A stretch of DNA of 64,000 nt, from NCBI RefSeq assembly GCF_900115865.1, contig NZ_FOXY01000001.1, positions 62,001 through 126,000 of the forward strand, in the 5' to 3' direction. The notes under the pieces were generated by a model, which saw nothing but the letters and a program-made list of their open reading frames with translations, had not been told where the DNA came from and did not search any database. The position numbers and the translations under genes were made by a program. This DNA is from Donghicola eburneus. GTDB lineage: Bacteria; Pseudomonadota; Alphaproteobacteria; Rhodobacterales; Rhodobacteraceae. Of this stretch, positions 42,835-52,020 are shown in pieces. Positions within the stretch are counted from its first letter, which is position 1. Each line of letters opens with the position of its first letter.

Positions 42835-43745
42835 TGGCGCTGCTCTACATCTCTTTGCCAGACCGCGCCGCGGTTTGGCAGCCTATCTTCGACGCTGCGG
42901 GCGTACCGATGATTATCGGCGAAGAGGCCGTCCTCGACCCCGCCGAAGTCACTTATATCGCCTGTTGGCAGCCTCCCGTCGACCTAAGCATTTATCCCAA
43001 CCTAAAGGCTGTGATCTGCGTAGCGGCTGGCGTGGATCACATGCCCCCGATGCCAGAGGGGGTTGTGCTGACGCGTACCATCGCGAGCAGCATCGCCCCC
43101 ATGGTCCGCGATTGGGTGGTTATGGCAACGCTCATGCTGCACCGCCAGATGCCCGCTTACATAGAGCAAGCGAAGACAGGAACATGGAAATCCCAAGGCA
43201 TCCAATCCAGCCAGAGCCGCCGAGTGGGGATCATGGGTATGGGGCGGATCGGCGCCTTGACCGCGCAGACGCTGTCGAGCCTCGGGTTTGATGTTGCGGG
43301 CTGGAGCCGCTCGGGGACCCATGTGGACAGTATTGACGTGTACGGCGCAGAGGATCTGCCTGCATTCTTGCAGCGCACCGACCTGCTGGTCTGCCTGCTG
43401 CCCCTGACCAAGGAAACGCGCGGTATTCTGGGACAGGATGCGTTCAATCAACTGCCCGCAGGCGCAATGCTGGTTCACGCGGGCCGGGGCGGCCAACTGG
43501 ATATGAAAGCGCTGAAATCGGCGCTCGACTCCGGTCAAATCCACAGCGTGATGATGGATGTGACCAATCCAGAACCCTTGCCCGCTGACCATTGGGCTTG
43601 GACTGATCCGCGCGTGATTATCACCCCCCACGTGGGCTCGGTCACCGATTATGCCGAGGGTGCAGAACACGCGCTCAACGTGATCCGCGCGCTTCGCTCG
43701 GGCGAGGATATCCCAGGTTTGGTGGACCAATCGCGGGGCTACTAA
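42834..43745 (+). CDS. D-2-hydroxyacid dehydrogenase (glyoxylate/hydroxypyruvate reductase-like)
   Basis: A 303-residue NAD(P)-dependent dehydrogenase. The cofactor motif is GIMGMGRIGALTAQTLSSLG, and the catalytic residues are the Arg in LVHAGRGGQLD, an acidic residue in TNPEPLP and the His in ITPHVGSVTDYA. The start at 42834 shares an A with the aminotransferase stop; the frame is open to 42672. This GhrA-type enzyme reduces glyoxylate, hydroxypyruvate or related 2-oxo acids. Coupling to an aminotransferase suggests it handles the 2-oxo acid produced or consumed there. Confidence 0.85.
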   Translation: MALLYISLPDRAAVWQPIFDAAGVPMIIGEEAVLDPAEVTYIACWQPPVDLSIYPNLKAVICVAAGVDHMPPMPEGVVLTRTIASSIAPMVRDWVVMATLMLHRQMPAYIEQAKTGTWKSQGIQSSQSRRVGIMGMGRIGALTAQTLSSLGFDVAGWSRSGTHVDSIDVYGAEDLPAFLQRTDLLVCLLPLTKETRGILGQDAFNQLPAGAMLVHAGRGGQLDMKALKSALDSGQIHSVMMDVTNPEPLPADHWAWTDPRVIITPHVGSVTDYAEGAEHALNVIRALRSGEDIPGLVDQSRGY

Positions 43746-44032
43746 GACGCCTTTTCGGGCCGCGGTGCGAAATGCCGCGTCTCGCCCCAGTTCAGCAGAA
43801 TATTCCGCGACCCCACACATTTTAAGCGTTTTGCCTGTGCGCTTTGGGGCGAAGCTGATTGTAACAGGGAAACGATAGGCCAGCTTATAGGTCAATAAAA
43901 CAAGGGTTGCGCGCAGAAAATACCTTTGCCGCGCACCGCTGCGACAGACAGAAGGTTCTGCTGTTTGCCCCACGTTTCCCAGCATCTGATCTAGCGCCCT
44001 CGGGCGTGCTCGACAACAAAGGACCGCCCCAA

Positions 44033-44764
44033 ATGGCAACCACGACTGCCGTGAAACCCTTGACCGCGTTCAGCTACCTGACCTTTGACGTTGTCGGTAC
44101 GCTGATCGACTTCGAAGGCGCGATCAAAGACGCCCTAGCCACCATCGCCGACAAGGAAGGCATCGTCGTGGACGGAGAGGCCGCGCTGGCCGTTTACCGT
44201 GATGCCCGCTATGAGCCCGGCGCGGGCCTGTTCCCCGATGACCTTGGGCGCTGCTATGGCCGCATCGCCGAAGCGTTCGGTCTGCCCGATACCCCCGAAT
44301 ACCGTCGGTTCATGATTGACAGCGTGGGCGACGCGAAACCGTTCCCCGACAGCGCCGCTGCGATGGCCAAATTGAAGCAGCACTACAAGCTGGTTGCGAT
44401 GACAAACGCGCAGCGATGGGCCTTTGACAAGTTCGCCGAGAAACTGGGCCATCCGTTCTATGCAGGCTTCACCACCGACGACACCAAGACCGAGAAGCCT
44501 GATCCCGCCTATTTCCACCATGTCTTTTCGTGGGTCGAGACCGATGGCGGCTCCAAAGCCGACATCCTGCACACGGCCCAAAGCCAGTACCACGACATTG
44601 GCATCTCTCGCGCCTTGGGCATGACCAACGCATGGATCCAGCGCCGCCACGCACAGAACGGCTACGGCGGCACGATCGAGCCCAAAGAGTTCACCGAACC
44701 CGATTACCACTTCCACTCGCTTATGGAACTGGCCGAGGCCGCTGACGCAGCGTTTGGCAAATAA
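44033..44764 (+). CDS. HAD-superfamily hydrolase, haloacid dehalogenase type II-like
   Basis: A 243-residue HAD hydrolase paralogous to that at 38122-38787. Motif I YLTFDVVGTLID carries nucleophile Asp19, motif II VAMTNAQ, and motif III the lysine in DTKTEKPDPAYF. AAAGGA lies 8 to 13 bases before the ATG at 44033; the frame is open to 43907, but that part has no family resemblance. It is placed between the aminotransferase/dehydrogenase operon and the peptide-type ABC importer, and its role is probably removal of phosphate or halide from a pathway acid. Substrate unknown. Confidence 0.8.
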   Translation: MATTTAVKPLTAFSYLTFDVVGTLIDFEGAIKDALATIADKEGIVVDGEAALAVYRDARYEPGAGLFPDDLGRCYGRIAEAFGLPDTPEYRRFMIDSVGDAKPFPDSAAAMAKLKQHYKLVAMTNAQRWAFDKFAEKLGHPFYAGFTTDDTKTEKPDPAYFHHVFSWVETDGGSKADILHTAQSQYHDIGISRALGMTNAWIQRRHAQNGYGGTIEPKEFTEPDYHFHSLMELAEAADAAFGK

Positions 44765-44836
44765 GATCAGCGGCTTATGCGGCAACAAGATCGCAAGGCC
44801 GTCTTCCTCTCCAACAGAACAACAGGGAATAAACAC

Positions 44837-46456
44837 ATGACCAAGAACACCCCGAATAACTGGACCAGCCGCGACGACGCGATGGTCGAAGGGATGATCC
44901 GCCGCGGTGCCTCGCGCCGTGAACTTCTGAAGATGCTGATGGCGTCGGGCGTTGGCATGGCCGTTGGTAGCTCGCTGCTGACCCGCGCCACGCAGGCCGT
45001 TGCAGCGACCCCCGTTTTTGGCGGCAGCATCAAGGCGGCGGGCTGGTCGTCCTCGACCGCGGATACCCTTGATCCGGCCAAGGCGTCGCTCTCCACCGAC
45101 TACGTGCGCTGCTGTTCCTTCTACAACCGCCTGACCTTCCTCGCCGAAGGCGGCGTGACCGAAATGGAGCTGGCCGAGAGCCTCTCGACCGATGACGCGC
45201 AGACATGGGAAATCAAGCTGAAGTCCGGCGTGGAATTCCACGACGGTTCGACGCTGACCGCCGATGACGTTGTTTTCTCTCTGAAACGCCATCTGGACGA
45301 AGCGGTTGGCTCCAAAGTGAACTCGATCGCCAAGCAGATGACCGAGATCACCAAGCTGGACGACACAACTGTCAAGGTCGTGCTGGCCGCGCCCAACGCC
45401 GACCTGCCCACCATTCTGGCGCTGCACCACTTCATGATCATCAAGGACGGAACCACAGACTTCACCACCGCCAACGGCACAGGCCCCTTCATCTGCGAAG
45501 TGTTCGAACCCGGCGTGCGCTCTGTCGCAGTGAAGAACCCGAACTATTTCAAGGGCAACACTGTCTATCTGGACAGCTACGAGTACTTTGCGATCCCCGA
45601 TAACAACGCCCGCGTAAACGCCCTGCTGTCCGGTGATATCCAAGTGGCGGCTGCCGTGAACGCCCGCTCGCTGCGGATGCTCGAAGGTCAGCCTTCGGTC
45701 GCGACCTCGATCACCACTTCGGGCAACTACACCAACCTGAATATCCGCAAGGACCTGGACCCCGGTATGAAAGAGGGCTTCATCGAAGGCATGAAGTACC
45801 TGATCAACCGCGAAGCCATCCAGAAATCGGTGTTCCGTGGTCTGGCCGAAATCGGCAACGACCAGCCCGTGTCGGCCGCGAACAAGTACCACAATCCCAA
45901 CATCGCGCCCAAAGCCTATGACCCCTAGCAGGCCAAGTTCTACTTTGAAAAGGCCGGCTTGATGGGCGCCGAGGTTCCGATTGTGGCGTCCGATGCGGCG
46001 ACCTCTTCGGTGGATATGGCGATGATCGTCCAGCAGGCGGGGTCCGAGATCGGCATGAACCTCAAGGTCGATCGCGTGCCGTCCGATGGCTACTGGTCGA
46101 ACTACTGGCTCAAGGCGCCTGTGCACTTCGGCAACATCAACCCGCGTCCCACGCCCGATATCCTGTTCTCGCTGCTCTACACCTCGGACGCGCCGTGGAA
46201 CGAGAGCCAGTACAAGTCGGACAAGTTCGACTCCATGCTGGTCGAGGCGCGCGGCGCACTGGACGAAGAGAAGCGCACCGCGATCTACTGGGACATGCAG
46301 GAGATGGTCGCAAACGAGGCAGGCACCATCATTCCCGCCTACATTTCGAACGTCGATGCGATCTCCTCGAACCTCAAGGGTCTGGCTCCGAACCCGCTGG
46401 GTGGCCAGATGGGCTATGCCTTCGCCGAGTATGTCTGGCTGGACGGCGCGGCCTAA
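44837..46456 (+). pseudogene. peptide-type ABC substrate-binding protein split by an in-frame amber codon
   Basis: A DppA/SBP_bac_5-family periplasmic binding protein gene, 540 codons. The N-terminus carries a twin-arginine signal (SRRELLKMLMASG, then VAA). Conserved stretches include LKSGVEFHDGSTLTADDVVFSLK and GTGPFICEVFEPG. Codon 364 (45926-45928) is TAG, preceded by AYDP and followed in the same frame by QAKFYFEKAGLMGAEVPI and 175 further codons of typical SBP sequence. A single change from GAG (DPEQAKFYFEKAG) explains it. Upstream and downstream parts show no other frameshift. Consequences: a truncated protein, a pseudogene, suppression, or a sequencing error. The downstream permeases and ATPase are intact. 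Confidence 0.85.
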
Positions 46457-46525
46457 GCCAATTTCCGGCCCGTGCCCATCGGCGCGGGCCACTCCATTGA
46501 ATTCCCAGTTGGCCGAGGTGTTCGT

Positions 46526-47485
46526 TTGCCCAAATCGCTCTTGCCATGGATCCTTGTTTCCCAGCGGCTTGGCATTGCCTTGCTGACGCTGGTCATTGTG
46601 TCCTTTGCCGTCTTTTTCGCCACCGAGCTGCTGCCCGGTGACGTCGCTGAAATCCTGCTGGGGCAGGCCGCGACCCCCGAAGCTGTGGCCGGACTGCGCA
46701 CGGCGATGGGATTGGACGAGCCCGCCATGCACCGGTTTGTCGGCTGGCTGGTCGGTCTGGCGGGGGGCGATATGGGCACATCGTATGTGAACAAGATGGC
46801 AGTTAGCGATCTGATGGGCGGACGTCTGGTCAATTCCTTGCGTCTGGCAGCCGTGACGACCTTGGTATCTGTGCCGATTGCGCTGGCGCTTGGGATCGGC
46901 GCTGCCATGTGGAAGGGTTCGATGTTCGACCGCGTGGTGTCCGTTGCGACAATCTCGGTCATTTCGGTGCCAGAATTCATGGTCGCGACGTTGGCCGTTC
47001 TGATCTTTGCCGTGTGGCTCGGCTGGCTGCCCGCGCTGGCCTATGGCGCGAATGTGGACAGCTGGAGCGCGATGCTGCGGGCCTATGCGATGCCCGTAAT
47101 CACCCTGTCTTTTGTGGTGTCCGCGCAGATGATCCGCATGAGCCGCGCCGCCGTGATCGAGACGATCAACACCCCCTACGTCGAAATGGCGCTGCTGAAG
47201 GGCGCGTCGCGCCGCCGCATGGTTCTGGGTCACGCGCTGCCCAACGCTTTGGGCCCAATTGCCAATGCGGTTGCCCTGTCGCTCAGTTATCTGGTGGGCG
47301 GTGTGATCATCGTCGAGACGATCTTCAATTACCCCGGTGTGGCCAAGCTGATGGTCGATGCGGTCGCCACCCGCGATCTGCCCCTGATCCAGTCCTGCGC
47401 GATGATCTTTTGCGTCAGCTACCTGTCGCTGATCACGCTGGCCGACCTGATCGCCATCCTCTCCAACCCGAGGCTTCGTCGATGA
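46526..47485 (+). CDS. peptide-type ABC transporter permease (DppB-like)
   Basis: Inner-membrane permease of the DppB/OppB family, about 319 residues from the TTG at 46526, with six hydrophobic segments (LGIALLTLVIVSFAVFFATEL first) and the permease loop ALLKGASRRRMVLGHALPNAL that contacts the ATPase (EAA-type). The start is uncertain: GAGGTG lies before the TTG at 46526, while a GTG at 46472 would add 18 residues that do not look like the family. The 3' end overlaps the second permease gene by four bases (ATGA). It forms the channel for the interrupted binding protein's ligand. Confidence 0.83.
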   Translation: MPKSLLPWILVSQRLGIALLTLVIVSFAVFFATELLPGDVAEILLGQAATPEAVAGLRTAMGLDEPAMHRFVGWLVGLAGGDMGTSYVNKMAVSDLMGGRLVNSLRLAAVTTLVSVPIALALGIGAAMWKGSMFDRVVSVATISVISVPEFMVATLAVLIFAVWLGWLPALAYGANVDSWSAMLRAYAMPVITLSFVVSAQMIRMSRAAVIETINTPYVEMALLKGASRRRMVLGHALPNALGPIANAVALSLSYLVGGVIIVETIFNYPGVAKLMVDAVATRDLPLIQSCAMIFCVSYLSLITLADLIAILSNPRLRR

Positions 47486-48342
47486 TGATTGAACGATCCA
47501 ATGCATTCGTGATCCCGACCCCGAAGCGTCTGGGCTATTCCTTTAACTGGGCGGGCCGCGTTGGTCTGGCGGTGATCCTGTTCTGGGCCGTGGTCGCCAT
47601 CGTCGGCCCGTGGATCGCACCGCACCCCCCCGGCGAGATCGTGGATTGGGATTATTTCGGCCCCGTCACCGCGGATTTCTGGATGGGCACCGATTATTTG
47701 GGCCGCGACATTTTTAGCCGCATCCTGATGGGCGCACGCTATACTGTGGGGATCGCGCTGGCTTCGGTCGTGCTGGCCTGTGCGGGCGGCGTCATCCTTG
47801 GAATGGTGGCTGCGGTCATCGGCGGGTGGTTCGATATGATCCTGTCGCGCCTCTTGGACGCGTTCAATGGCATTCCTTCGTTGCTGTTTGGTCTGGTGGT
47901 CGTGGCGGCGGTCGGCTCCTCGATCCCAGTTCTGATCCTGACCTTGGCGGCAATCTATCTGCCCGGCTCATACCGCTTTGCCCGCGCCTTGGCGGTGAAC
48001 GTGAACGCCACCGATTACGTCACTGTCGCCCGCGCACGGGGCGAGAGCACGCCCTATCTGATCACCCGCGAAATCTTTCCGAACATACTCGGCCCCGTGC
48101 TGGCCGACCTTGGTCTGCGGTTTGTATTCATTGTGCTGGTCCTGTCTGGGCTGTCCTTCCTCGGCCTCGGGGTGCAGCCGCCGAACGCGGACTGGGGGGC
48201 CTTGGTCCGTGAAAACATCGAAGGGCTGTCCTTGGGTGCGCCTGCGGTGATCTTTCCGTCCATCGCTATCGCGACCCTGACCATCTCGGTGAACATGTTC
48301 ATCGACAACCTGCCCACCAAAATTCGGGATCGGAGCGAATGA
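47482..48342 (+). CDS. peptide-type ABC transporter permease (DppC-like)
   Basis: Second permease, 286 residues, DppC/OppC type, with a characteristic N-terminal membrane helix and the motif MGTDYLGRDIFSRILMGARY that begins the DppC core. The cytoplasmic loop VARARGESTPYLITREIFPN matches the EAA region. The ATG at 47482 overlaps the stop of the upstream permease. A longer open frame (from 46909) exists in this frame but lies inside the other permease gene and is not coding. The ATPase gene starts within the last four bases. Confidence 0.9.
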   Translation: MMIERSNAFVIPTPKRLGYSFNWAGRVGLAVILFWAVVAIVGPWIAPHPPGEIVDWDYFGPVTADFWMGTDYLGRDIFSRILMGARYTVGIALASVVLACAGGVILGMVAAVIGGWFDMILSRLLDAFNGIPSLLFGLVVVAAVGSSIPVLILTLAAIYLPGSYRFARALAVNVNATDYVTVARARGESTPYLITREIFPNILGPVLADLGLRFVFIVLVLSGLSFLGLGVQPPNADWGALVRENIEGLSLGAPAVIFPSIAIATLTISVNMFIDNLPTKIRDRSE

Positions 48343-50003
48343 TGACCCAGCCTCTTGTCACCGTGAACGACCTGCGCATCGGCGCGGTCACCGACGCAGG
48401 CCGCAAGGTCGAGATCATCCGAGGCGTGTCCTTTGAGATCGCCCCCGGCGAAATCGTCGCGCTGATCGGCGAGTCTGGCAGTGGCAAGACGACCATCGCT
48501 CTGTCCCTGATGGGCTACACCCGCACGGGCTGTTCGATCACCGGCGGGCAGATCACCCTTGACGGGAACGATGTCACCGCGCTGCCCGAACGCAACCGCG
48601 CGGCCTTGCGCGGGACCGAGGTCAGCTACGTGCCTCAGTCTGCAGCGGCGGCGTTCAACCCGTCCAAGCGGATCATGGATCAGGTGATCGAGATCACCGC
48701 AATCCACGAGCTGATGCCCAAAGCCGAGGCCGAAGCCAAAGCGGTCGACCTTTTCCGCGCCTTGGCCCTGCCGGACCCCGAAAACATCGGCCACCGCTAT
48801 CCGCACCAAGTCTCTGGCGGCCAGTTGCAGCGCCTATCGGCTGCGATGGCGTTGATTGGCGGGCCCAAACTGGTGATCTTTGATGAACCCACCACGGCTC
48901 TTGATGTCACCACCCAGATTGAGGTCCTGCGGGCCTTTAAATCCGTGATGCAGCAGGGCGGAATGGCCGGTGTCTACGTCAGTCACGATCTGGCCGTCGT
49001 AGCGCAGATTGCCGACCGGATCATTGTACTGAAGGGCGGGGAAATTCAGGAAACCGGCAACACCGAGCAAATCCTAACCCATCCTGCGCATCCCTACACA
49101 CGCCAGCTTCTGGCTGCGTTCGAACCCGTGCCCCACCAGCCGTTTCAGCCCGAAGCAAAGGCGGTTCCCAAACCGATCCTAGAGGTGATCCACCTGCACG
49201 CAGGCTACGGCGCGATCCGCAAGGGCGAGCCGGAAATCAAGATCCTCAAGGACGTGAATTTCACTCTCGAAAGGGGCCGCAATTTGGGCGTCATTGGTGA
49301 ATCCGGCAGCGGCAAATCCACACTTGCCCGCGCCATCGCCGGTATCCTGCCGCCTTACCAAGGGGGCATTCTGCTGGATGGCCAAGAATTGCGCGGTGAC
49401 CTGAAACGCCGCAGCAAAGAGCAGCTACGCAAGGCCCAAATCGTGTTCCAGTTGGCCGATACGGCCCTGAACCCCGCCCATTCGATCGAGCAGATTCTTG
49501 GCCGACCGCTCGCCTTTTACCACGGTCTGAAGGGCGCGAAACGCGAGGCGCGGGTCAAAGAACTGCTCGACATGGTGCGCTTGCCCGCGAACCTGCGGCA
49601 CCGGCTGCCGGGGGAACTGTCTGGCGGTCAGAAGCAGCGCATCAACCTGGCCCGTGCCCTAGCGGCGGAGCCTGAGTTGATCCTGTGCGACGAGATCACC
49701 TTGGCCCTCGATACCGTCGTCGCGGCGGCCATTCTGGACCTACTCAAGGAACTCCAGCGCGAACTCAGCCTCAGCTACATGTTCATCAGCCACGATCTGT
49801 CCACGGTCGAGGCGATCTGCGACGACGTGCTGGTGATGCTCAAAGGCGAGGTGGTCGAGGCGCTGCCCGCTGCCCGCATGTCCGCCGAGGCGCAGCACCC
49901 CTATTCGCGGTTGCTCATTTCCTCGATCCCGCAGCTGGATACCGGCTGGCTGGCAGGGCTGGAGCAAGACCCCAATCTGGTCGCCCAATTTGCGAACCGC
50001 TAA
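48339..50003 (+). CDS. fused dual-ABC ATPase of a peptide-type importer (DppD-DppF fusion)
   Basis: A 554-residue cytoplasmic ATPase in which DppD-like and DppF-like halves are joined. Half one has Walker A GESGSGKTTIALS, signature VSGGQLQRLSAAMAL and Walker B LVIFDEPTTALD. Half two has GESGSGKSTLARA, signature LSGGQKQRINLARAL and Walker B LILCDEITLALD. Both look catalytically competent, unlike the BMP ATPase. A DppD/F-type linker with AHPYTRQLLAAFEP ends the first half. It is the last gene of the importer operon and meets a convergent AsnC gene at a hairpin. Fusion into one chain is a known arrangement in some peptide importers. Confidence 0.9.
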   Translation: MMTQPLVTVNDLRIGAVTDAGRKVEIIRGVSFEIAPGEIVALIGESGSGKTTIALSLMGYTRTGCSITGGQITLDGNDVTALPERNRAALRGTEVSYVPQSAAAAFNPSKRIMDQVIEITAIHELMPKAEAEAKAVDLFRALALPDPENIGHRYPHQVSGGQLQRLSAAMALIGGPKLVIFDEPTTALDVTTQIEVLRAFKSVMQQGGMAGVYVSHDLAVVAQIADRIIVLKGGEIQETGNTEQILTHPAHPYTRQLLAAFEPVPHQPFQPEAKAVPKPILEVIHLHAGYGAIRKGEPEIKILKDVNFTLERGRNLGVIGESGSGKSTLARAIAGILPPYQGGILLDGQELRGDLKRRSKEQLRKAQIVFQLADTALNPAHSIEQILGRPLAFYHGLKGAKREARVKELLDMVRLPANLRHRLPGELSGGQKQRINLARALAAEPELILCDEITLALDTVVAAAILDLLKELQRELSLSYMFISHDLSTVEAICDDVLVMLKGEVVEALPAARMSAEAQHPYSRLLISSIPQLDTGWLAGLEQDPNLVAQFANR

Positions 50004-50007
50004 GGAC

Positions 50008-50028
50008 ACGCCCCGCAGGTCGGGGCGT
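50008..50028. terminator. hairpin between convergent ATPase and AsnC genes
   Basis: ACGCCCC (50008-50014) pairs with GGGGCGT (50022-50028) around a 7-base loop. Its last base belongs to the minus-strand AsnC stop codon. No T-run follows on either strand, so it may be an inefficient terminator. Confidence 0.5.
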
Positions 50029-50525
50029 TATCCCACCCGATCTCCGAACAGACGCGTCAGGGGGATCTGGTTTTTCACAAACGGCGTCTTCATCACGACA
50101 AAGCTGAAGTATTTGTCGATCCCGACACCGCGGTCGATCAGTGCTTCGATGATGTTCTGATAGTCGGTGATCGACGCACAGACAAATTTCGCCAGATAGT
50201 CGTAACCGCCCGAGACCAGATGGCATTCCACGCAGCTATCGACCTTTTCCAGCGCTTCCTGAAAGCGGGCAAAGTCAATCTGGCGGTGGTTTTTCAGGGT
50301 GAACTCGGTGAACACCGTCAGCGTATCCCCCAGCTTTGCCACGTCGATCTGAGCGGTATAGCCGGTGATATAGCCCGCTTGCTGCAGCTTTTTCACCCGC
50401 ATCAGGCAGGGCGAGGGCGACAGCGCCACCAGTTCCGCCAGCTCGACATTCGTAATGCGACCGTTGCGCTGCAACTCGGCAAGAATCTTTACGTCGATCC
50501 GATCGAGTTTCAGCTGGCTACTCAT
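50028..50525 (-). CDS. Lrp/AsnC-family transcriptional regulator
   Basis: A 165-residue regulator: N-terminal helix-turn-helix (DRIDVKILAELQRNGRIT, then ALSPSPCLMRVKKLQQAG) and a RAM domain (CVECHLVSGGYDYLAKFVC). The C-terminal end KTPFVKNQIPLTRLFG is typical of Lrp relatives. It is convergent with the importer operon and divergent from the DadA-like gene at 50690, which it most probably controls; the 164-base gap carries ACTAT at 50548 and again at 50558. It resembles regulators of D-amino acid or branched-chain amino acid catabolism, but the effector is unknown. Confidence 0.88.
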   Translation of the reverse strand: MSSQLKLDRIDVKILAELQRNGRITNVELAELVALSPSPCLMRVKKLQQAGYITGYTAQIDVAKLGDTLTVFTEFTLKNHRQIDFARFQEALEKVDSCVECHLVSGGYDYLAKFVCASITDYQNIIEALIDRGVGIDKYFSFVVMKTPFVKNQIPLTRLFGDRVG

Positions 50526-50689
50526 AACAGGGTCCTTCGGGGTCTTTACTATGGGTCACTATTGGGCGAGTCCGCGGGCAGGGGCAAGGGTTTGACATTC
50601 GACAGGAAATGCCGCCCGACCTGCGCAATCCGGCACATCCGGCTGCACGGCGCGGGCTAGGGTCAGGCAACAGACCGGAGAGACGACCC

Positions 50690-52015
50690 ATGCCCGCCCC
50701 CTTGATGCAGATCGACACCCCCGACAATTTGCCTGACAGCGCCGACGTCGTCGTGATTGGCGCGGGCATCGTGGGCGTCAGCGCGGCCTATTGGTTGGCG
50801 CGCGGGGGCATGAAAGTTATGCTCTTGGAAAAGGGGCGCATTGGCGCCGAGCAGTCCAGCCGCAACTGGGGCTGGTGCCGCCAGCAAAACAGGGACGCAC
50901 GGGAATTGCCCCTGTCCACCCGCAGCTTGGCCCTGTGGGAAGACATGACCGCCGACATCGGCGAGGACATGGGATTTCGGCGCTGCGGGCTGCTGTATCT
51001 GTCGAACGATCAGGCCGAGATTTACGGCTGGGACCGCTGGGGCCAGTTCGCGCGGGGGCAGGGTGTGGACACGCAAATGTTGACTGCGGATCAGGCGTCC
51101 GAGAGCGGCGCGGCCACGGGGAAGCGCTGGCTCGGGGGTGTTTGGTCGCCCACCGATGGCATCGCGGACCCGTCCCGCGCGGCCCCGATCATTGCCAAGG
51201 GCGTGATGCAGCATCAGGGCGTTGTGCTGCAAAATTGTGCGGCTCGCGGGATTGATGTGCAGAACGGAAACGTTAGCGCTGTCATCACCGAACGCGGAAC
51301 GATCAAAACACGGCAAGTGGTCATGGCCGGCGGCGCTTGGGCCGCGAGTTTCCTGCATCAGTCGGGGCTGTTCTTCCCTCAGGCGGCGGTCCGTAGTTCG
51401 ATCCTGTCCGTGCAACCGGGGGCCGAAGGGCTGCCCGATGCGCTGCATACGAACGAGGTTTCGGTGACCCGCCGCGGGGATGGGGGCCATACGCTGGCCG
51501 TATCGGGCCGCGCCAATCTGGACCCGACGCCGGGGGCCTTGCTGGGGGCCAAACACTTCTTGCCGATGTTCGCGAAACGCTGGCGCGCGCTGCGACCGGG
51601 GGGCTTGCAGGCGTGGCAAGCGGGACACGAGACCCGCCAGACATGGGCGCTGGACCGTGAAACCCCGATGGAGCGGATGCGGATATTGGACCCGAGACCG
51701 TCGAAGGCCTTGGTCAACCTGACCCTGACCCGAGCCCGCGATCTGCTGCCTGAAATGAAGAAGGTCGCCGTGCAGGCCACTTGGGCCGGTTACATCGACA
51801 GCACCCCCGATGGCGTGCCGGTGATAGACAGCGATATCGGGATTGGCGGGCTCACCCTTGCTGCGGGCCTGTCGGGTCATGGCTTTGGCATCGGGCCGGG
51901 CGTAGGGCATCTGGTGGCCGACATGCTGCTGGACCGCACCCCGATCACCGAGACGGCACAGTACAAACTGTCCCGCTTCCAAGGCACCCAATGGGGCAAG
52001 GTGGCCGAGTTCTGA
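50690..52015 (+). CDS. DadA-like FAD-dependent amino-acid oxidoreductase
   Basis: A 441-residue flavoprotein of the DAO/DadA family with the FAD motif VVVIGAGIVGVSAAYWLARGG near residue 20, followed by SSRNWGWCRQQNRD, and a C-terminal LAAGLSGHGFGIGPGVG stretch that closes the FAD site. It could oxidise D-amino acids, sarcosine-type amines or opine-like compounds. The start at 50690 follows CCGGAGAGA; the frame is open to 50609 with a poorer start. Divergent from the AsnC gene and convergent with a second DadA-like gene (stops 5 bases apart). Confidence 0.84.
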   Translation: MPAPLMQIDTPDNLPDSADVVVIGAGIVGVSAAYWLARGGMKVMLLEKGRIGAEQSSRNWGWCRQQNRDARELPLSTRSLALWEDMTADIGEDMGFRRCGLLYLSNDQAEIYGWDRWGQFARGQGVDTQMLTADQASESGAATGKRWLGGVWSPTDGIADPSRAAPIIAKGVMQHQGVVLQNCAARGIDVQNGNVSAVITERGTIKTRQVVMAGGAWAASFLHQSGLFFPQAAVRSSILSVQPGAEGLPDALHTNEVSVTRRGDGGHTLAVSGRANLDPTPGALLGAKHFLPMFAKRWRALRPGGLQAWQAGHETRQTWALDRETPMERMRILDPRPSKALVNLTLTRARDLLPEMKKVAVQATWAGYIDSTPDGVPVIDSDIGIGGLTLAAGLSGHGFGIGPGVGHLVADMLLDRTPITETAQYKLSRFQGTQWGKVAEF

Positions 52016-52020
52016 TGCCA

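Noticed and set aside
45926-45928. Pyrrolysine or programmed readthrough at TAG
   Set aside because: There is no pyrrolysine system visible, and binding proteins of this family have no such residue; a GAG-to-TAG mutation is simpler.
46909-47481. N-terminal extension of the second permease
   Set aside because: This part of the frame lies inside the first permease gene and has no permease character; ATG 47482 with stop overlap is the better start.
44135-47506. A 1,123-codon open frame on the minus strand
   Set aside because: It overlaps the HAD, binding-protein and permease genes on the other strand and has the Arg/His/Gly/Asp composition typical of antisense frames in GC-rich coding DNA, with no recognisable domain.
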